From the NCBI GenBank assembly GCA_902546795.1, contig CACCLK010000001.1, positions 1-64,000 on the forward strand: 64,000 nucleotides of DNA. Direction: 5' to 3'. Source of the stretch: an uncultured Pelagibacteraceae bacterium (GTDB taxonomy: Bacteria; Pseudomonadota; Alphaproteobacteria; Pelagibacterales; Pelagibacteraceae). The notes beneath the pieces were generated by a model. The model made no database searches. It was not told the DNA's origin and saw only the letters and a program-made list of their open reading frames with translations. The translations under genes and the position numbers were made by a program. Positions 51,459-61,429 of the stretch are shown here, in pieces (positions within the stretch are counted from its first letter, which is position 1; each line of letters opens with the position of its first letter).

Positions 51459-51800
51459 TTAACTTCCTGGTTTTTCTGAAAAGTGTTTATCGTATTTGTT
51501 TTTAAGATTTCTGAATTTTTCTTGATCTGTCATCGGATCTTTCTTTTTTGTAATATTAGGCCATATTGCAGAAAACTTTTTATTAATCAACAACCATTTT
51601 TCCTTATCTTCAACACTGCTATCTGCATCTGATTTTATTGCGTCTATTGGACATTCAGGTTCGCAAACTCCACAATCTATACACTCGTCTGGATTTATAA
51701 CTAACATATTTTCCCCTTCATAAAAACAGTCAACCGGGCAGACCTCAACACAATCTGTTAGTTTACATTTTATACATTCATCTTTTACAATATACGTCAT
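51459..51800 (-). CDS. fdxA: 7Fe/8Fe ferredoxin
   Basis: [55 protein letters not shown]. Confidence 0.95.
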   Translation of the reverse strand: MTYIVKDECIKCKLTDCVEVCPVDCFYEGENMLVINPDECIDCGVCEPECPIDAIKSDADSSVEDKEKWLLINKKFSAIWPNITKKKDPMTDQEKFRNLKNKYDKHFSEKPGS

Positions 51801-52189
51801 TTATTTTCTAAAAGTTTTAATTTTATCTCACCACATAGCTTGTCTGGAAAATAAATCAAGCCACAAATTCGTCTGAGTAAATTTGACTCGTATTGATCAA
51901 TTTTATTATCTGAAATCATTATCTTACAAATCTGTTCAATAATTTTTGATTTAATTTCCTCTGATTTTTTTTTTATTTCATTAGTAAATTGAAGAAGTTG
52001 ATTTGAATTTGCCTCAAGTCTTTCAGCTTCTTTTAGAGTTTCTTTATTTTGAGTTGATGTATCTGAAATAGAGTCAATGAAGTGCAAGATTAAGTCTTTT
52101 TCATCATTAGAATAATTCTCATCAATTTTAGCTGCATGAACTAATAATGCGCTTATACCCACAATTTCACTTTTACTAAATTCACTCAT
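51797..52189 (-). CDS. TerB-like small protein
   Basis: [24 protein letters not shown] ... [26 protein letters not shown] acidic helical repeats as in TerB-like proteins. Confidence 0.6.
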   Translation of the reverse strand: MSEFSKSEIVGISALLVHAAKIDENYSNDEKDLILHFIDSISDTSTQNKETLKEAERLEANSNQLLQFTNEIKKKSEEIKSKIIEQICKIMISDNKIDQYESNLLRRICGLIYFPDKLCGEIKLKLLENK

Positions 52190-52191
52190 TA

Positions 52192-54657
52192 TTATTTTAT
52201 GTTTAACTCTAGTAATTTGCTAAAAGGATTAGATGCACTTTTACTTTTTACTTCTCTCCTCTTTTTTTGGTTATCCCCAAGATAAATATAAGTTTTTTCA
52301 TCTTTTGTTTTTTTATAATTCATAAAGTTCATTAACTTATGAAAATTTTCGGTGGAGCAACCAATTAAATTAATCATATCTGAATTTATATTAAACTTAC
52401 GATTTTTAGTGTTATCTATCATCTTTATAAATAATTTTTCTAAAATATCTACCCTAACATAGAAATCTCTAAATTTTTCAAAACCACATAACAGCATAAA
52501 ATCTTTATTTAAATTTTTATTATTTATAAAATTAAGCCCAGATTTTGGTAGTATATGATTAGATGTATTATTAAACAACTTCCAAAGTGACACTCTTAAA
52601 TTTAAAGCTTTTGGTTTTAACATTTTTGGTAAATAAATATGATATCTTCCTATTTTTATACCCATACCCCAAAGTTTTTTTCTATCGTTATTTGTAATCA
52701 GCTTTACTATTTGATTTGCTTCATTCCTTTTGACAAGACCATTCTTTTCGTAAAGTTGAAAAGCCAAAGCTCTTAGATATTGACTATCAATTTTCCTTGT
52801 TGTTAAATTTAGTAAATCCCCTAAAACTTCACTAAGATAAGATTGTAACCAGTTATTCAAGAAATTTTCAAGCTCAGCTCTAAGATCGCTTTCCAAAGAC
52901 TCATCCGCAATTATTTCAATCTCAGGAGAAAGATAATTGTAACCTTTTTTAAGTTTAGCTATTACACTGTTATTCCAAATAATTTTATTTTCATCATTTA
53001 ATGCTATTTCTTTATTTTCAATTATTTTTTCCACTCTTTTTGTAAGCTCTTTTTTTATTCCTTTTCTAGCTGCTTTTTTTATAGACTTGATATCAGTGTC
53101 TAAAGTTTTGGAGGTATAAGCTATAGAAAATGTTAATCCTTTTAATTCTCCAATAAGCTGACCATCGATTATTATTTTGTTATTTTCATCAATTTCCGTT
53201 TTAAGAACTAAGTCCTGTTTAAGGTTTCTTGATAAAACACTGATTTTTTTATCTATAAAACTTCGGGTTAATTCATCATGAAGTTTGTCAGATAATTTAT
53301 CTTCTATGTCTTTAGTGAGTTGAACCCAATAATCTGAATTTTCTACCCAATTTTTTTTATTTGCAACATAAGACCATGTTCTAACATTAGAAATTCTATG
53401 AGATAAAACATCAATATTACCGTGATCTTTTTCCAAACCTTTTAATTGTTCTTTCATATAATCGTTTGGGATTTTCTTTTTTTGAGTCGATAAGAATCTA
53501 TAAACTTTATCTACTACATTTATATGCTGTCCGTAAGCCTTTTTTTCAAAATCTGGAATTTGACAACATTCCCAGAGTAATTCTAAATTATTAAAATAAA
53601 GATTATTATTTTCACCTTTTTTCAAAAAAAATCTTAAAACGTTTTCGTCAAGTGAGTCTTGTGTTTTAATTAATGATCTATTTTTTGGTCTCATTTCTAA
53701 TGACTCTAATAATGCATTAGGATTTTTAAAATTTAAATTATTATTTCGCCAATAAATCATTTTAGTGTCCGGCAGATTATGTTTTTCAACATTTTCAATC
53801 TCATCTGAGTTTATACTTTCACAATCCCCAGTAGTGCCAAATACTCCATCGTTTTTGTATCTTCCTGCTCTTCCAGCTATTTGTGATATCTCAATTAAAT
53901 TAAGTCTTCTTGTTTTTTTTCCGTCAAATTTTTTTAAATTTGAAAAAAAAATTTCATTTATATCCATATTTAAACCCATTCCAATCGCATCTGTTGCAAC
54001 TAAATAATCAACATCTCCAGATTGATATAGTTCTACTTGAGAGTTTCTTGTTTTGGGGCTTAACGATCCCATTATGACTGCCGCACCACCTTTTTGTCTT
54101 CTAATAAGTTCAGCTAATGCATACACTTCCTCTATTGAGAAAGCGATTATTGCTGCTTTCCTGTCTAATCTTGAAATCTTTTTATAACCACCATAACTTA
54201 ACTTAGAAAATCTATCTTTTTTTATAAACTCAACATCTGTAATCAATTCATTAATTATATTTTGCATGACCTGCGAGCCTAAAAACATTGTTAATTTTTT
54301 ACCCCTAAAATTAAGAAGCCTGTCGGTAAAAATATGACCCCTTTCTTTATCCGCGCACATTTGTATTTCATCAACTGCAATAAATTCTACATTTTTATCC
54401 TTCGGCATAGACTCGACTGTGCAAATAAAATATTTTGCTGTGCTTGGTATGATTTTTTCTTCACCAGTTATTAAAGCGACTTTTTCAATCCCTACTTGTT
54501 TAGAGCATTTATCATAAACTTCTCTTGCAAGAAGTCTAAGCGGTAAACCAAATATACCGCTCTCAAATTTTAGCATCTTTTCAATAGCTAGATGAGTTTT
54601 TCCTGTATTAGTCGGACCTAGCAGACATAAAATTTTCTCAGAACTATTTTTTTCCAT
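52192..54657 (-). CDS. SUV3-like DEAD/DEAH RNA helicase
   Basis: LLGPTNTGKTHLAIEKM, LPLRLLAREVYD, AVDEIQMCADKERG, DAIGMGLNMDINEIFFSNLKKFDG, QIAGRAGR. Confidence 0.93.
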   Translation of the reverse strand: MEKNSSEKILCLLGPTNTGKTHLAIEKMLKFESGIFGLPLRLLAREVYDKCSKQVGIEKVALITGEEKIIPSTAKYFICTVESMPKDKNVEFIAVDEIQMCADKERGHIFTDRLLNFRGKKLTMFLGSQVMQNIINELITDVEFIKKDRFSKLSYGGYKKISRLDRKAAIIAFSIEEVYALAELIRRQKGGAAVIMGSLSPKTRNSQVELYQSGDVDYLVATDAIGMGLNMDINEIFFSNLKKFDGKKTRRLNLIEISQIAGRAGRYKNDGVFGTTGDCESINSDEIENVEKHNLPDTKMIYWRNNNLNFKNPNALLESLEMRPKNRSLIKTQDSLDENVLRFFLKKGENNNLYFNNLELLWECCQIPDFEKKAYGQHINVVDKVYRFLSTQKKKIPNDYMKEQLKGLEKDHGNIDVLSHRISNVRTWSYVANKKNWVENSDYWVQLTKDIEDKLSDKLHDELTRSFIDKKISVLSRNLKQDLVLKTEIDENNKIIIDGQLIGELKGLTFSIAYTSKTLDTDIKSIKKAARKGIKKELTKRVEKIIENKEIALNDENKIIWNNSVIAKLKKGYNYLSPEIEIIADESLESDLRAELENFLNNWLQSYLSEVLGDLLNLTTRKIDSQYLRALAFQLYEKNGLVKRNEANQIVKLITNNDRKKLWGMGIKIGRYHIYLPKMLKPKALNLRVSLWKLFNNTSNHILPKSGLNFINNKNLNKDFMLLCGFEKFRDFYVRVDILEKLFIKMIDNTKNRKFNINSDMINLIGCSTENFHKLMNFMNYKKTKDEKTYIYLGDNQKKRREVKSKSASNPFSKLLELNIK

Positions 54658-54768
54658 ATTTGTGTTTGAATAATTTTTTTATACTATATATAGGCAGTTG
54701 TTGAGAACAAAGTAGGATTAAAACATGACCGAATCGATTTGTCAAATGTTCTAGTTTTAAAATTTGAA

Positions 54769-54798
54769 TTGACTGTAAACCCCAAGTCCCCGTATAGA
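54769..54798 (+). promoter_or_regulatory. putative promoter of the aminotransferase gene
   Basis: TTGACT - 18 nt - TATAGA; start codon 54827. Confidence 0.45.
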
Positions 54799-54826
54799 AT
54801 TAAGCAGTTTAATGAATTAAGTAATA

Positions 54827-56062
54827 ATGAATTTAATCAAAAAAAATATTACTAAAGTAAAACAGTCAGCAACTTTGGTAATAAATGAGAAATCAAAACA
54901 ATTAATCGCTGACGGAAAAAAAGTTTACAGCTTTGGCTTCGGACAGTCGCCATTTCCAGTTCCTGAGAAGATAGTTTCCGTATTAAAAGATAACGCTCAT
55001 AAAAAAGAATACTTACCTATGCAGGGATTAGAAGAATTAAGAGAGGCAGTATCTAAATATTTATTTAGTCAAACTGGAGTGAACTATTCTAAAGAAAATA
55101 TTTTAATTACACCAGGCTCGAAAGAAGCAATGCTTTTAATGCACGTTGCTTTTAATGGTGATATCTTGCTTCCTACCTCAAGCTGGGTTTCTTATGAACC
55201 CCAAGCAAATATTGCAAAGAATAAAACTCATTGGATAAAAACAAAAAGAGAAAATAACTGGTTTCCTACCGCAGACGAACTTGAAAAAAAGATAAAAATG
55301 AAAATAAAAAACAAAAATATTATTTTAATATTAAATTCTCCAAATAATCCATCAGGAAGTGTATGTAAGAATCTTAAACAATTAGCAAAAATTGCAAAGA
55401 AAAATAAAATCCTCGTATTATCAGATGAAATTTATACTGATCTTACATTTAATGGCAGTTACGACTCGATTTCAAAATATTACCCGGAGGGCACTTTAAT
55501 TTCTGGAGGTCTAAGTAAATGGTGCGGTGCAGGTGGTTGGAGATTGGGTTTTATAGCCGTGCCAGATAAATTGAAAAAATTTTTAAAAAGCTTAAAAACA
55601 TTAGCTAGCGAGTCTTATTCCACTGTTAATACACCATTGCAATATGCAGCAGTAGAAGCATATAGCGGGGACTATGAAAATTATAAAAATAAAACTAGAA
55701 AAATTTTAGAGGGTGTTGGTAATTATGCTTACAATAATTTAAAATCAAACAAAATTCTTTTAACACCACCTGAAGGGGCATTTTATCTAATGCCAGAATT
55801 TTTAGGCACTAAATTTAAAAACTCAAATCATCTTTGTGAAAAAATTTTAGAAGACACAGGAGTAGCTTTACTACCAGGATCTGACTTTGGCTTTGAACCA
55901 AAAAAAATGATAGCAAGACTAAGCTATACTGATTTTGATGGTGAAAATTTTTTAAACTCTCTTGAAGATAACGGTAATTTAACTGACGGTATGGTTGAAA
56001 AATTTGCACCAAATGTTGTGGAGGGTATTAAAAAGCTATCAAATTGGGCTAAAAAAATCTAA
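54827..56062 (+). CDS. class I/II PLP-dependent aminotransferase
   Basis: SPNNPSGSVCKNLKQL, LSDEIYTDLTF, SGGLSKWCGAGGWRLGF. Confidence 0.93.
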   Translation: MNLIKKNITKVKQSATLVINEKSKQLIADGKKVYSFGFGQSPFPVPEKIVSVLKDNAHKKEYLPMQGLEELREAVSKYLFSQTGVNYSKENILITPGSKEAMLLMHVAFNGDILLPTSSWVSYEPQANIAKNKTHWIKTKRENNWFPTADELEKKIKMKIKNKNIILILNSPNNPSGSVCKNLKQLAKIAKKNKILVLSDEIYTDLTFNGSYDSISKYYPEGTLISGGLSKWCGAGGWRLGFIAVPDKLKKFLKSLKTLASESYSTVNTPLQYAAVEAYSGDYENYKNKTRKILEGVGNYAYNNLKSNKILLTPPEGAFYLMPEFLGTKFKNSNHLCEKILEDTGVALLPGSDFGFEPKKMIARLSYTDFDGENFLNSLEDNGNLTDGMVEKFAPNVVEGIKKLSNWAKKI

Positions 56063-56125
56063 AGATTCTCTTTGACCTTAAGATAACAAAGTAGTTAAAT
56101 CTTGGTCCTAACGAAGGGAGATACG

Positions 56126-57124
56126 ATGAAAAAACTAATATCAACAATCTCTGCTACATTAGTATTGTTTGCGCTATCAAGCCCATTAACAACAATAGCT
56201 AAATCCGCTGAGTTCTTTTCTATTGGAACAGGTGGACCTACTGGAGTTTATTTCCAAGTAGGAAATGCTGTGTGTAAAATGGTTGCAAAGATACAATCTG
56301 CAGAACACGGAAGAAAAAAAGGAACGGACAAAGCATACAGATGCTCTGCTCCTTCAACAGGAGGTTCTACTTATAACATTGGTCAAATCATGCAGGGTGA
56401 GTTACAATTTGGTGTAGCTCAGTCAGACTGGCAATACCATGCATATAATGGAACAAGACCTGATAAAGTTAAACCTTACGACAAATTACGAGCAGTTTTC
56501 TCAGCTCATCCAGAGCCATTTCAAATTATAGCTAGAAAAGGTTCTAGAATAAAAGACTGGAATTCTTTAAAAGGCAAAAAAGTAAATATTGGAAACCCAG
56601 GTTCTGGACAAAGAGGAACATTCGAAGTTCTTATGGAAGCACATGGCGTAGACACTGGTTATTTTGGTTCTACTTCAGAGCTTACTTCATCTGAACAATC
56701 AGGAGCTCTTTGTGATAAAAAAATCGACGCATTTGGTTACACAGTTGGTGTGCCCAATGCTGGTGTTGCACAATCTACAGATGGATGTGGAGCAAGCATA
56801 ATTAACTTAGAAACAGACGCAGTTAAAAAACTTGTGGCTGATAACCCTTTTTATGCCTTTGCTACAATTCCGAAAGGTACTTACAAAACATCAAAAAAAG
56901 ATGTTACTACTTTTGGAGTAATGGCTTCATTTGTAACAAGTGCGGATGTTTCTGATGATCTTGTATACTCAGTAACAAAAGCTGTTTTTGAAAATCTTGA
57001 TGATTTTAGAAAACAACATCCTGCATTTGCAAATTTAGATCCAAAGAAAATGATCGTAGATGGTCTTTCTGCCCCGCTACATCCAGGTGCAGTAAAATAC
57101 TATAAAGAAAAAGGCTTAATGTAA
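56126..57124 (+). CDS. TAXI-family TRAP transporter substrate-binding protein (start trimmed to 56126)
   Basis: Signal peptide; FFSIGTGGPTGVYFQVGNAVCKMV; SD GAAGGGAGA before ATG at 56126. Confidence 0.93.
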   Translation: MKKLISTISATLVLFALSSPLTTIAKSAEFFSIGTGGPTGVYFQVGNAVCKMVAKIQSAEHGRKKGTDKAYRCSAPSTGGSTYNIGQIMQGELQFGVAQSDWQYHAYNGTRPDKVKPYDKLRAVFSAHPEPFQIIARKGSRIKDWNSLKGKKVNIGNPGSGQRGTFEVLMEAHGVDTGYFGSTSELTSSEQSGALCDKKIDAFGYTVGVPNAGVAQSTDGCGASIINLETDAVKKLVADNPFYAFATIPKGTYKTSKKDVTTFGVMASFVTSADVSDDLVYSVTKAVFENLDDFRKQHPAFANLDPKKMIVDGLSAPLHPGAVKYYKEKGLM

Positions 57125-57137
57125 GTCAAATAAATTT

Positions 57138-57170
57138 AAGGCCCAGTTGAAAAACTGGGCCTTTTTTTTT
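57138..57170 (+). terminator. intrinsic terminator between TAXI binding protein and permease
   Basis: 11-bp perfect stem AAGGCCCAGTT-GAAA-AACTGGGCCTT followed by T run. Confidence 0.93.
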
Positions 57171-57181
57171 ATGTTCTTTTA

Positions 57182-59527
57182 ATGTCACAAGTTAATCAAA
57201 ATTTTTTTAAAAAACACGATGAAGAGGGCGGGTCCAGAAGAGTCCTTCATAATTGGAATCTTAAATTAGTTGGATTTTTGGCAATTACTTGGTCTCTTTT
57301 TCAATTATGGTATGCTTCACCTCTTCCATTTATACTTGATTTCGGAAAATTTATTGACGTTCCAGCAAGAGCAATTCACCTAGCTTTTGGTATGGGTCTT
57401 TGTTTTTTAGCTTACCCGGCGATCAAATCAAAAAGAAACTCATCAATAAATATCTCTGATTATACTTTAGCTTTTATTTCTACTTTAGCTACAATTTATC
57501 TAGTCATAGAGTACGAAGGTTTAGTTTATAGGCAGGGTATACTAGCATCATTAAATTTTTTTGGTCTAAAGATTCCTTATGAATTAATTCTTGGGGGTCT
57601 CGGAATTATTCTTCTGTTAGAGGCAACTAGAAGGGCCATCGGAATTCCTTTGGTGGCAATAGCTCTTATATTTCTATTATTTTCAATTTTTGGTCAAAAG
57701 ATGCCTGATTTAATCTCTCATCAAGGCTTATCAATCACAAGACTTGTTGGATACCATTGGTTCGGTGGAGAGGCAATTTTTGGTATACCCATAAGTGTCT
57801 CAGTAAGTTTTATTTTCCTTTTTGTTTTATTTGGCGCAACTTTGGATGCTGCAGGAGGTGGAAAATATTTCCTTAATTTAGCATTTGCATTAGTCGGTAA
57901 AATGAGAGGTGGGCCAGCAAAGGCCGCAATTTTAGCTTCTGGATTGACCGGATTAATTTCTGGATCTTCAGTAGCAAATACTGTCACAACTGGAACTTTT
58001 ACAATTCCAATAATGAAAAGGACTGGTCTTAGTCCTACAAAAGCAGGTGCTATTGAAGTTGCTGCATCTGTAAACGGACAAATTATGCCTCCAATTATGG
58101 GTGCCGCAGCTTTTGTTATGGCAGAATTATTAGGAATTTCTTATTTTACAGTTATTACTCATGCGTTCTTGCCCGCAATAATATCTTATATAGCTTTATT
58201 TTATATCTCGCATTTAGAGTCTGTTAAATTAGATATCAAGGGATTACCAGCAGATCAAATACCGCCATTAGGCAAAACATTTTTAAGTGGCATTCATTTC
58301 TTGATACCAATATTTATTTTAGTTTATTTATTATTAGTTGAGCGTTGGACCGCAGCATCAGCCGTATTTTATTCAATTCTATCTTTATTTTTAATTATTA
58401 TAGTAAAAGAAATTTTTACTGCAATTAGGGTTAACGAGAGTTTTGTTAGTGGATTACGAGAGGGATATAATAAAGTTATTACTGGATTAGAGAAAGGCGC
58501 TCTTAACATGATAAGCGTTGCAATAGCTATTGCAACCGCAGGAATAATTGTTGGTGCTGTTGCATCAACTGGTTTGAGCAACAATCTTATTGTAATCGTG
58601 GAGGCTATTTCAGGTGGTAATGTGATCACACTTCTTTTGTTAACAGCTGTTCTTTGTATTATTTTGGGAATGGGGTTGCCAACAACAGCAAACTATCTAG
58701 TTGTTGCGGCCTTGATGGCTCAGGTAGTTGTAGAGGTGGGAAGTGCTTCGGGCTATGTTTTTCCACTAATCGCTATTCACTTATATGTTTTTTATTATGG
58801 ACTTATGGCTGATGTTACACCGCCAGTTGGTCTTGCTTCTTATGCTGCTGCGGCAATATCAAAAGCAGATCCAATTAAAACTGGTGTTCAAGCTTTTTGG
58901 TATAGTTTAAGGACTGGAATTTTACCGATCGTATTCATATTTAATACTGAATTGCTTTTAATAGGTATTGAGAGTTTTTGGCACGGATTAGTTGTGGTTA
59001 TAACCTCTTTATCAGCAATATTAATTTTTACTGCGGCAACACAAGGTTGGTTCATAAATAGATTAAAATGGTATGAAATTATCGCTTTCCTTTTAATTTC
59101 AATGTCATTATTTAGACCAGGATACATTCTTGATAAATTTTATCCTAAATTTGAAAAACAAGCTCTTAATGTTGAGAAGATAAGTAGTATTGAATTTAAT
59201 CCTGAAAGAGAAGTTCATATAAAAGTAACTAGAAGAACAGAATATGGTGACAGGTATAAGCTTTTTGTGATTGAAAAAAATAGTTTTGAACAAGACTTCA
59301 GCTTCGAAGAATATGGAGTAAATTTGATTAATCAAGATGGAAGACTTACGGTTGATACTTTGAAGTGGAACGGTTTAGCTAAAAAGGCTGGAATTGAGAC
59401 TGGTGATGTAGTCAGCGAATTCAAAATTGAAAATCTAGACCGACCGGATAAAGCAATAATTTATCCTTTTTCATTTTTATTAATTTTCATTTTTGGATAT
59501 AATAATTATAGAAGAAAATTAAAATAA
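57182..59527 (+). CDS. TRAP transporter fused 4TM/12TM permease with C-terminal periplasmic extension
   Basis: DctM-like GGPAKAAILASGLTGLISGSSVANTVTTGTFTIPIMKR, NGQIMPPIMGAAAFVMAE, LGMGLPTTANYLVVAALMA. Confidence 0.93.
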   Translation: MSQVNQNFFKKHDEEGGSRRVLHNWNLKLVGFLAITWSLFQLWYASPLPFILDFGKFIDVPARAIHLAFGMGLCFLAYPAIKSKRNSSINISDYTLAFISTLATIYLVIEYEGLVYRQGILASLNFFGLKIPYELILGGLGIILLLEATRRAIGIPLVAIALIFLLFSIFGQKMPDLISHQGLSITRLVGYHWFGGEAIFGIPISVSVSFIFLFVLFGATLDAAGGGKYFLNLAFALVGKMRGGPAKAAILASGLTGLISGSSVANTVTTGTFTIPIMKRTGLSPTKAGAIEVAASVNGQIMPPIMGAAAFVMAELLGISYFTVITHAFLPAIISYIALFYISHLESVKLDIKGLPADQIPPLGKTFLSGIHFLIPIFILVYLLLVERWTAASAVFYSILSLFLIIIVKEIFTAIRVNESFVSGLREGYNKVITGLEKGALNMISVAIAIATAGIIVGAVASTGLSNNLIVIVEAISGGNVITLLLLTAVLCIILGMGLPTTANYLVVAALMAQVVVEVGSASGYVFPLIAIHLYVFYYGLMADVTPPVGLASYAAAAISKADPIKTGVQAFWYSLRTGILPIVFIFNTELLLIGIESFWHGLVVVITSLSAILIFTAATQGWFINRLKWYEIIAFLLISMSLFRPGYILDKFYPKFEKQALNVEKISSIEFNPEREVHIKVTRRTEYGDRYKLFVIEKNSFEQDFSFEEYGVNLINQDGRLTVDTLKWNGLAKKAGIETGDVVSEFKIENLDRPDKAIIYPFSFLLIFIFGYNNYRRKLK

Positions 59528-59531
59528 CGAT

Positions 59532-59681
59532 ATGTTAAAGCAGATTTACAGATTATTCTGCTATTTAGGTTTGCATAGATACGATGTGATTGATACAAAC
59601 TATGGTTTTGGCGCAGCTGGTTCAACACAAACAGTCAAGTGCAAGGATTGTGGACTTCAGAAAGTAAGACAAAAAAAATGA
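59532..59681 (+). CDS. 49-aa putative zinc-binding small protein (absent from ORF track)
   Basis: MLKQIYRLFCYLGLHRYDVIDTNYGFGAAGSTQTVKCKDCGLQKVRQKK; C-x4-H and CxxC; ATGA overlap with msrB. Confidence 0.65.
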   Translation: MLKQIYRLFCYLGLHRYDVIDTNYGFGAAGSTQTVKCKDCGLQKVRQKK

Positions 59682-60142
59682 ATAAAAAAAAAAGAAATTT
59701 TTTTAAATTTATTTTACTAACAGCTGTTTCAGTAAGTGTTGGTAAATATAGTCAATTATTTGCTCTAGAAAAATCAAAAATCCTCAATCCTAATTTAACA
59801 GAAGAGCAAAAAAAAATTATGTTTAGAGGAGGCACGGAACTTGCCGGGTCAAGTGTTTTAAATTTTGAGAAAAGAAGGGGCTCATATCATTGTGCTAATT
59901 GTAATGCTAAACTGTTCGAGTCAGTAGCAAAATATGATAGTGGCACCGGGTGGCCATCCTTTACAGACGCGATACCAGGAGCGTTCAAAACAAAAATAGA
60001 TTATTCGTATGGCATGAAAAGAATTGCTTATTATTGTGCTAAATGCGGTGCCCACCACGGACATGTTTTTAATGATGGCCCAGGACAATCTGGTAAAAGG
60101 TATTGCAATAATGGTGTTTGCTTAATATTTATACCTCAATAA
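59678..60142 (+). CDS. msrB: peptide-methionine (R)-S-oxide reductase with N-terminal signal
   Basis: YHCANCNAKLFESVAKYDSGTGWPSFTDAI, CAKCGAHHGHVFNDGPGQSGKRYCNNGVCLIF. Confidence 0.95.
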   Translation: MNKKKRNFFKFILLTAVSVSVGKYSQLFALEKSKILNPNLTEEQKKIMFRGGTELAGSSVLNFEKRRGSYHCANCNAKLFESVAKYDSGTGWPSFTDAIPGAFKTKIDYSYGMKRIAYYCAKCGAHHGHVFNDGPGQSGKRYCNNGVCLIFIPQ

Positions 60143-60535
60143 TTAAGATAATATTTTCCAGGTACCATTTGCTGAGGCAACGATTCCATTTCCGTTTAAG
60201 ATCTCACAATAAATAAATATCAATGTATTTGTTTTTTTTAAAATCTTTACTTTACCGGATAGTATTTCGCCTGATTTTCCAGCAGAAATAAATTTTATAT
60301 CTAAATTAATAGTAACGCATCTTTTTCCTGAGGCTATCATATGAGCTGCAGTTCCCATTCCAGCGTCCGCAATAGTTGATAAATACCCACCGTGGGCTAT
60401 TCCTCCAGTATTCAAATGCATATCCAGAACCTTTGCTGAAAATTGATAATTTTCGTTATCAATCTTTTTGAAAGATAGACCGCCTAAATGTTTCATAAAA
60501 CCTTTTTTAGATTCGTCCATACTTTTTTTTATCAT
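60143..60535 (-). CDS. PaaI-family hotdog thioesterase
   Basis: LNTGGIAHGGYLSTIADAGMGTAAH, TINLDIKFISAGKSGE. Confidence 0.88.
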   Translation of the reverse strand: MIKKSMDESKKGFMKHLGGLSFKKIDNENYQFSAKVLDMHLNTGGIAHGGYLSTIADAGMGTAAHMIASGKRCVTINLDIKFISAGKSGEILSGKVKILKKTNTLIFIYCEILNGNGIVASANGTWKILS

Positions 60536-61406
60536 ACATAGGAGCTAATTGTGAAAAAATAACAGCAAATAGTATTAGCATAATACCGATTACTTTAATT
60601 TCAGTTAAATATTGACTTAGAATGATCCAGCCAAAAACTGATGCAAAAACACCTTCAAGTGAAAATATAATTGCAACAGGAGCAGGAGATAAATTCTGTT
60701 GACCATAAATTTGTAAAAGAAAAGCTAATCCACTCGATAAAACTCCTGCATAAATCATTTCTTTCCCATCTAAAGCCATATTTGAAAACTGAACATTTTC
60801 AAAGACTAAAGCCGCGCATAATGCGAAAAGTGATGCTAATAAGCATTGCACACATGCAATTGTGATTGGGTAATTGAATATTTTTAAGAATCTGGAAATA
60901 AAAACAATATGAAACGCCCAAAATAAAGCATTAAAAATTGCGATACTATCCCCAATTCTTACTTGAATATTTTCAAACTCAGTTAAAAGAATTCCACCGA
61001 ATAAACAAATTATTATTGATAGCCAAACCGATTTATGAATATTTTTTGAAAAAAAATAGTAAGCAACAAAAGGAACTAGAACTACATAAAAAACAGTAAA
61101 AACTGCTGTGTTTGCGACATCAGTGTAAAGCAAAGCGTATTGCTGCAAAATATTTCCTGCTGATAATAGAAATCCTATAAGAAGCAGATTAAAAATATTT
61201 TCTTTTTTTATAATTAACGATTTGATTTTACCATACTCAAAAATTAATAAAAAAGGTACCAATGTTAGAAAACCAAGGAACAGTCTTCCAAAAGTAAATG
61301 TAAATGGACCGTTATAGTCCATACCCATGTCTTGAGCTATAAAAGCAGATCCCCAAATTAATGAACAGCTTATTGCACAAATAAGAGAGAATATTTTTTT
61401 ATTCAT
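60507..61406 (-). CDS. EamA-family (DMT) transporter
   Basis: About 10 TM segments; SLIWGSAFIAQDMGMDYNGPFTFTFGRLF; AIIFSLEGVFASVFGWIIL. Confidence 0.88.
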   Translation of the reverse strand: MNKKIFSLICAISCSLIWGSAFIAQDMGMDYNGPFTFTFGRLFLGFLTLVPFLLIFEYGKIKSLIIKKENIFNLLLIGFLLSAGNILQQYALLYTDVANTAVFTVFYVVLVPFVAYYFFSKNIHKSVWLSIIICLFGGILLTEFENIQVRIGDSIAIFNALFWAFHIVFISRFLKIFNYPITIACVQCLLASLFALCAALVFENVQFSNMALDGKEMIYAGVLSSGLAFLLQIYGQQNLSPAPVAIIFSLEGVFASVFGWIILSQYLTEIKVIGIMLILFAVIFSQLAPMYDKKKYGRI

Positions 61407-61429
61407 GCTTTGTACTATTTTATAATTTC

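Noticed and set aside
59639-59677. 13-residue extension of msrB (MQGLWTSESKTKK)
   Set aside because: Overlaps the small zinc-ribbon ORF; a clean signal peptide begins at 59678
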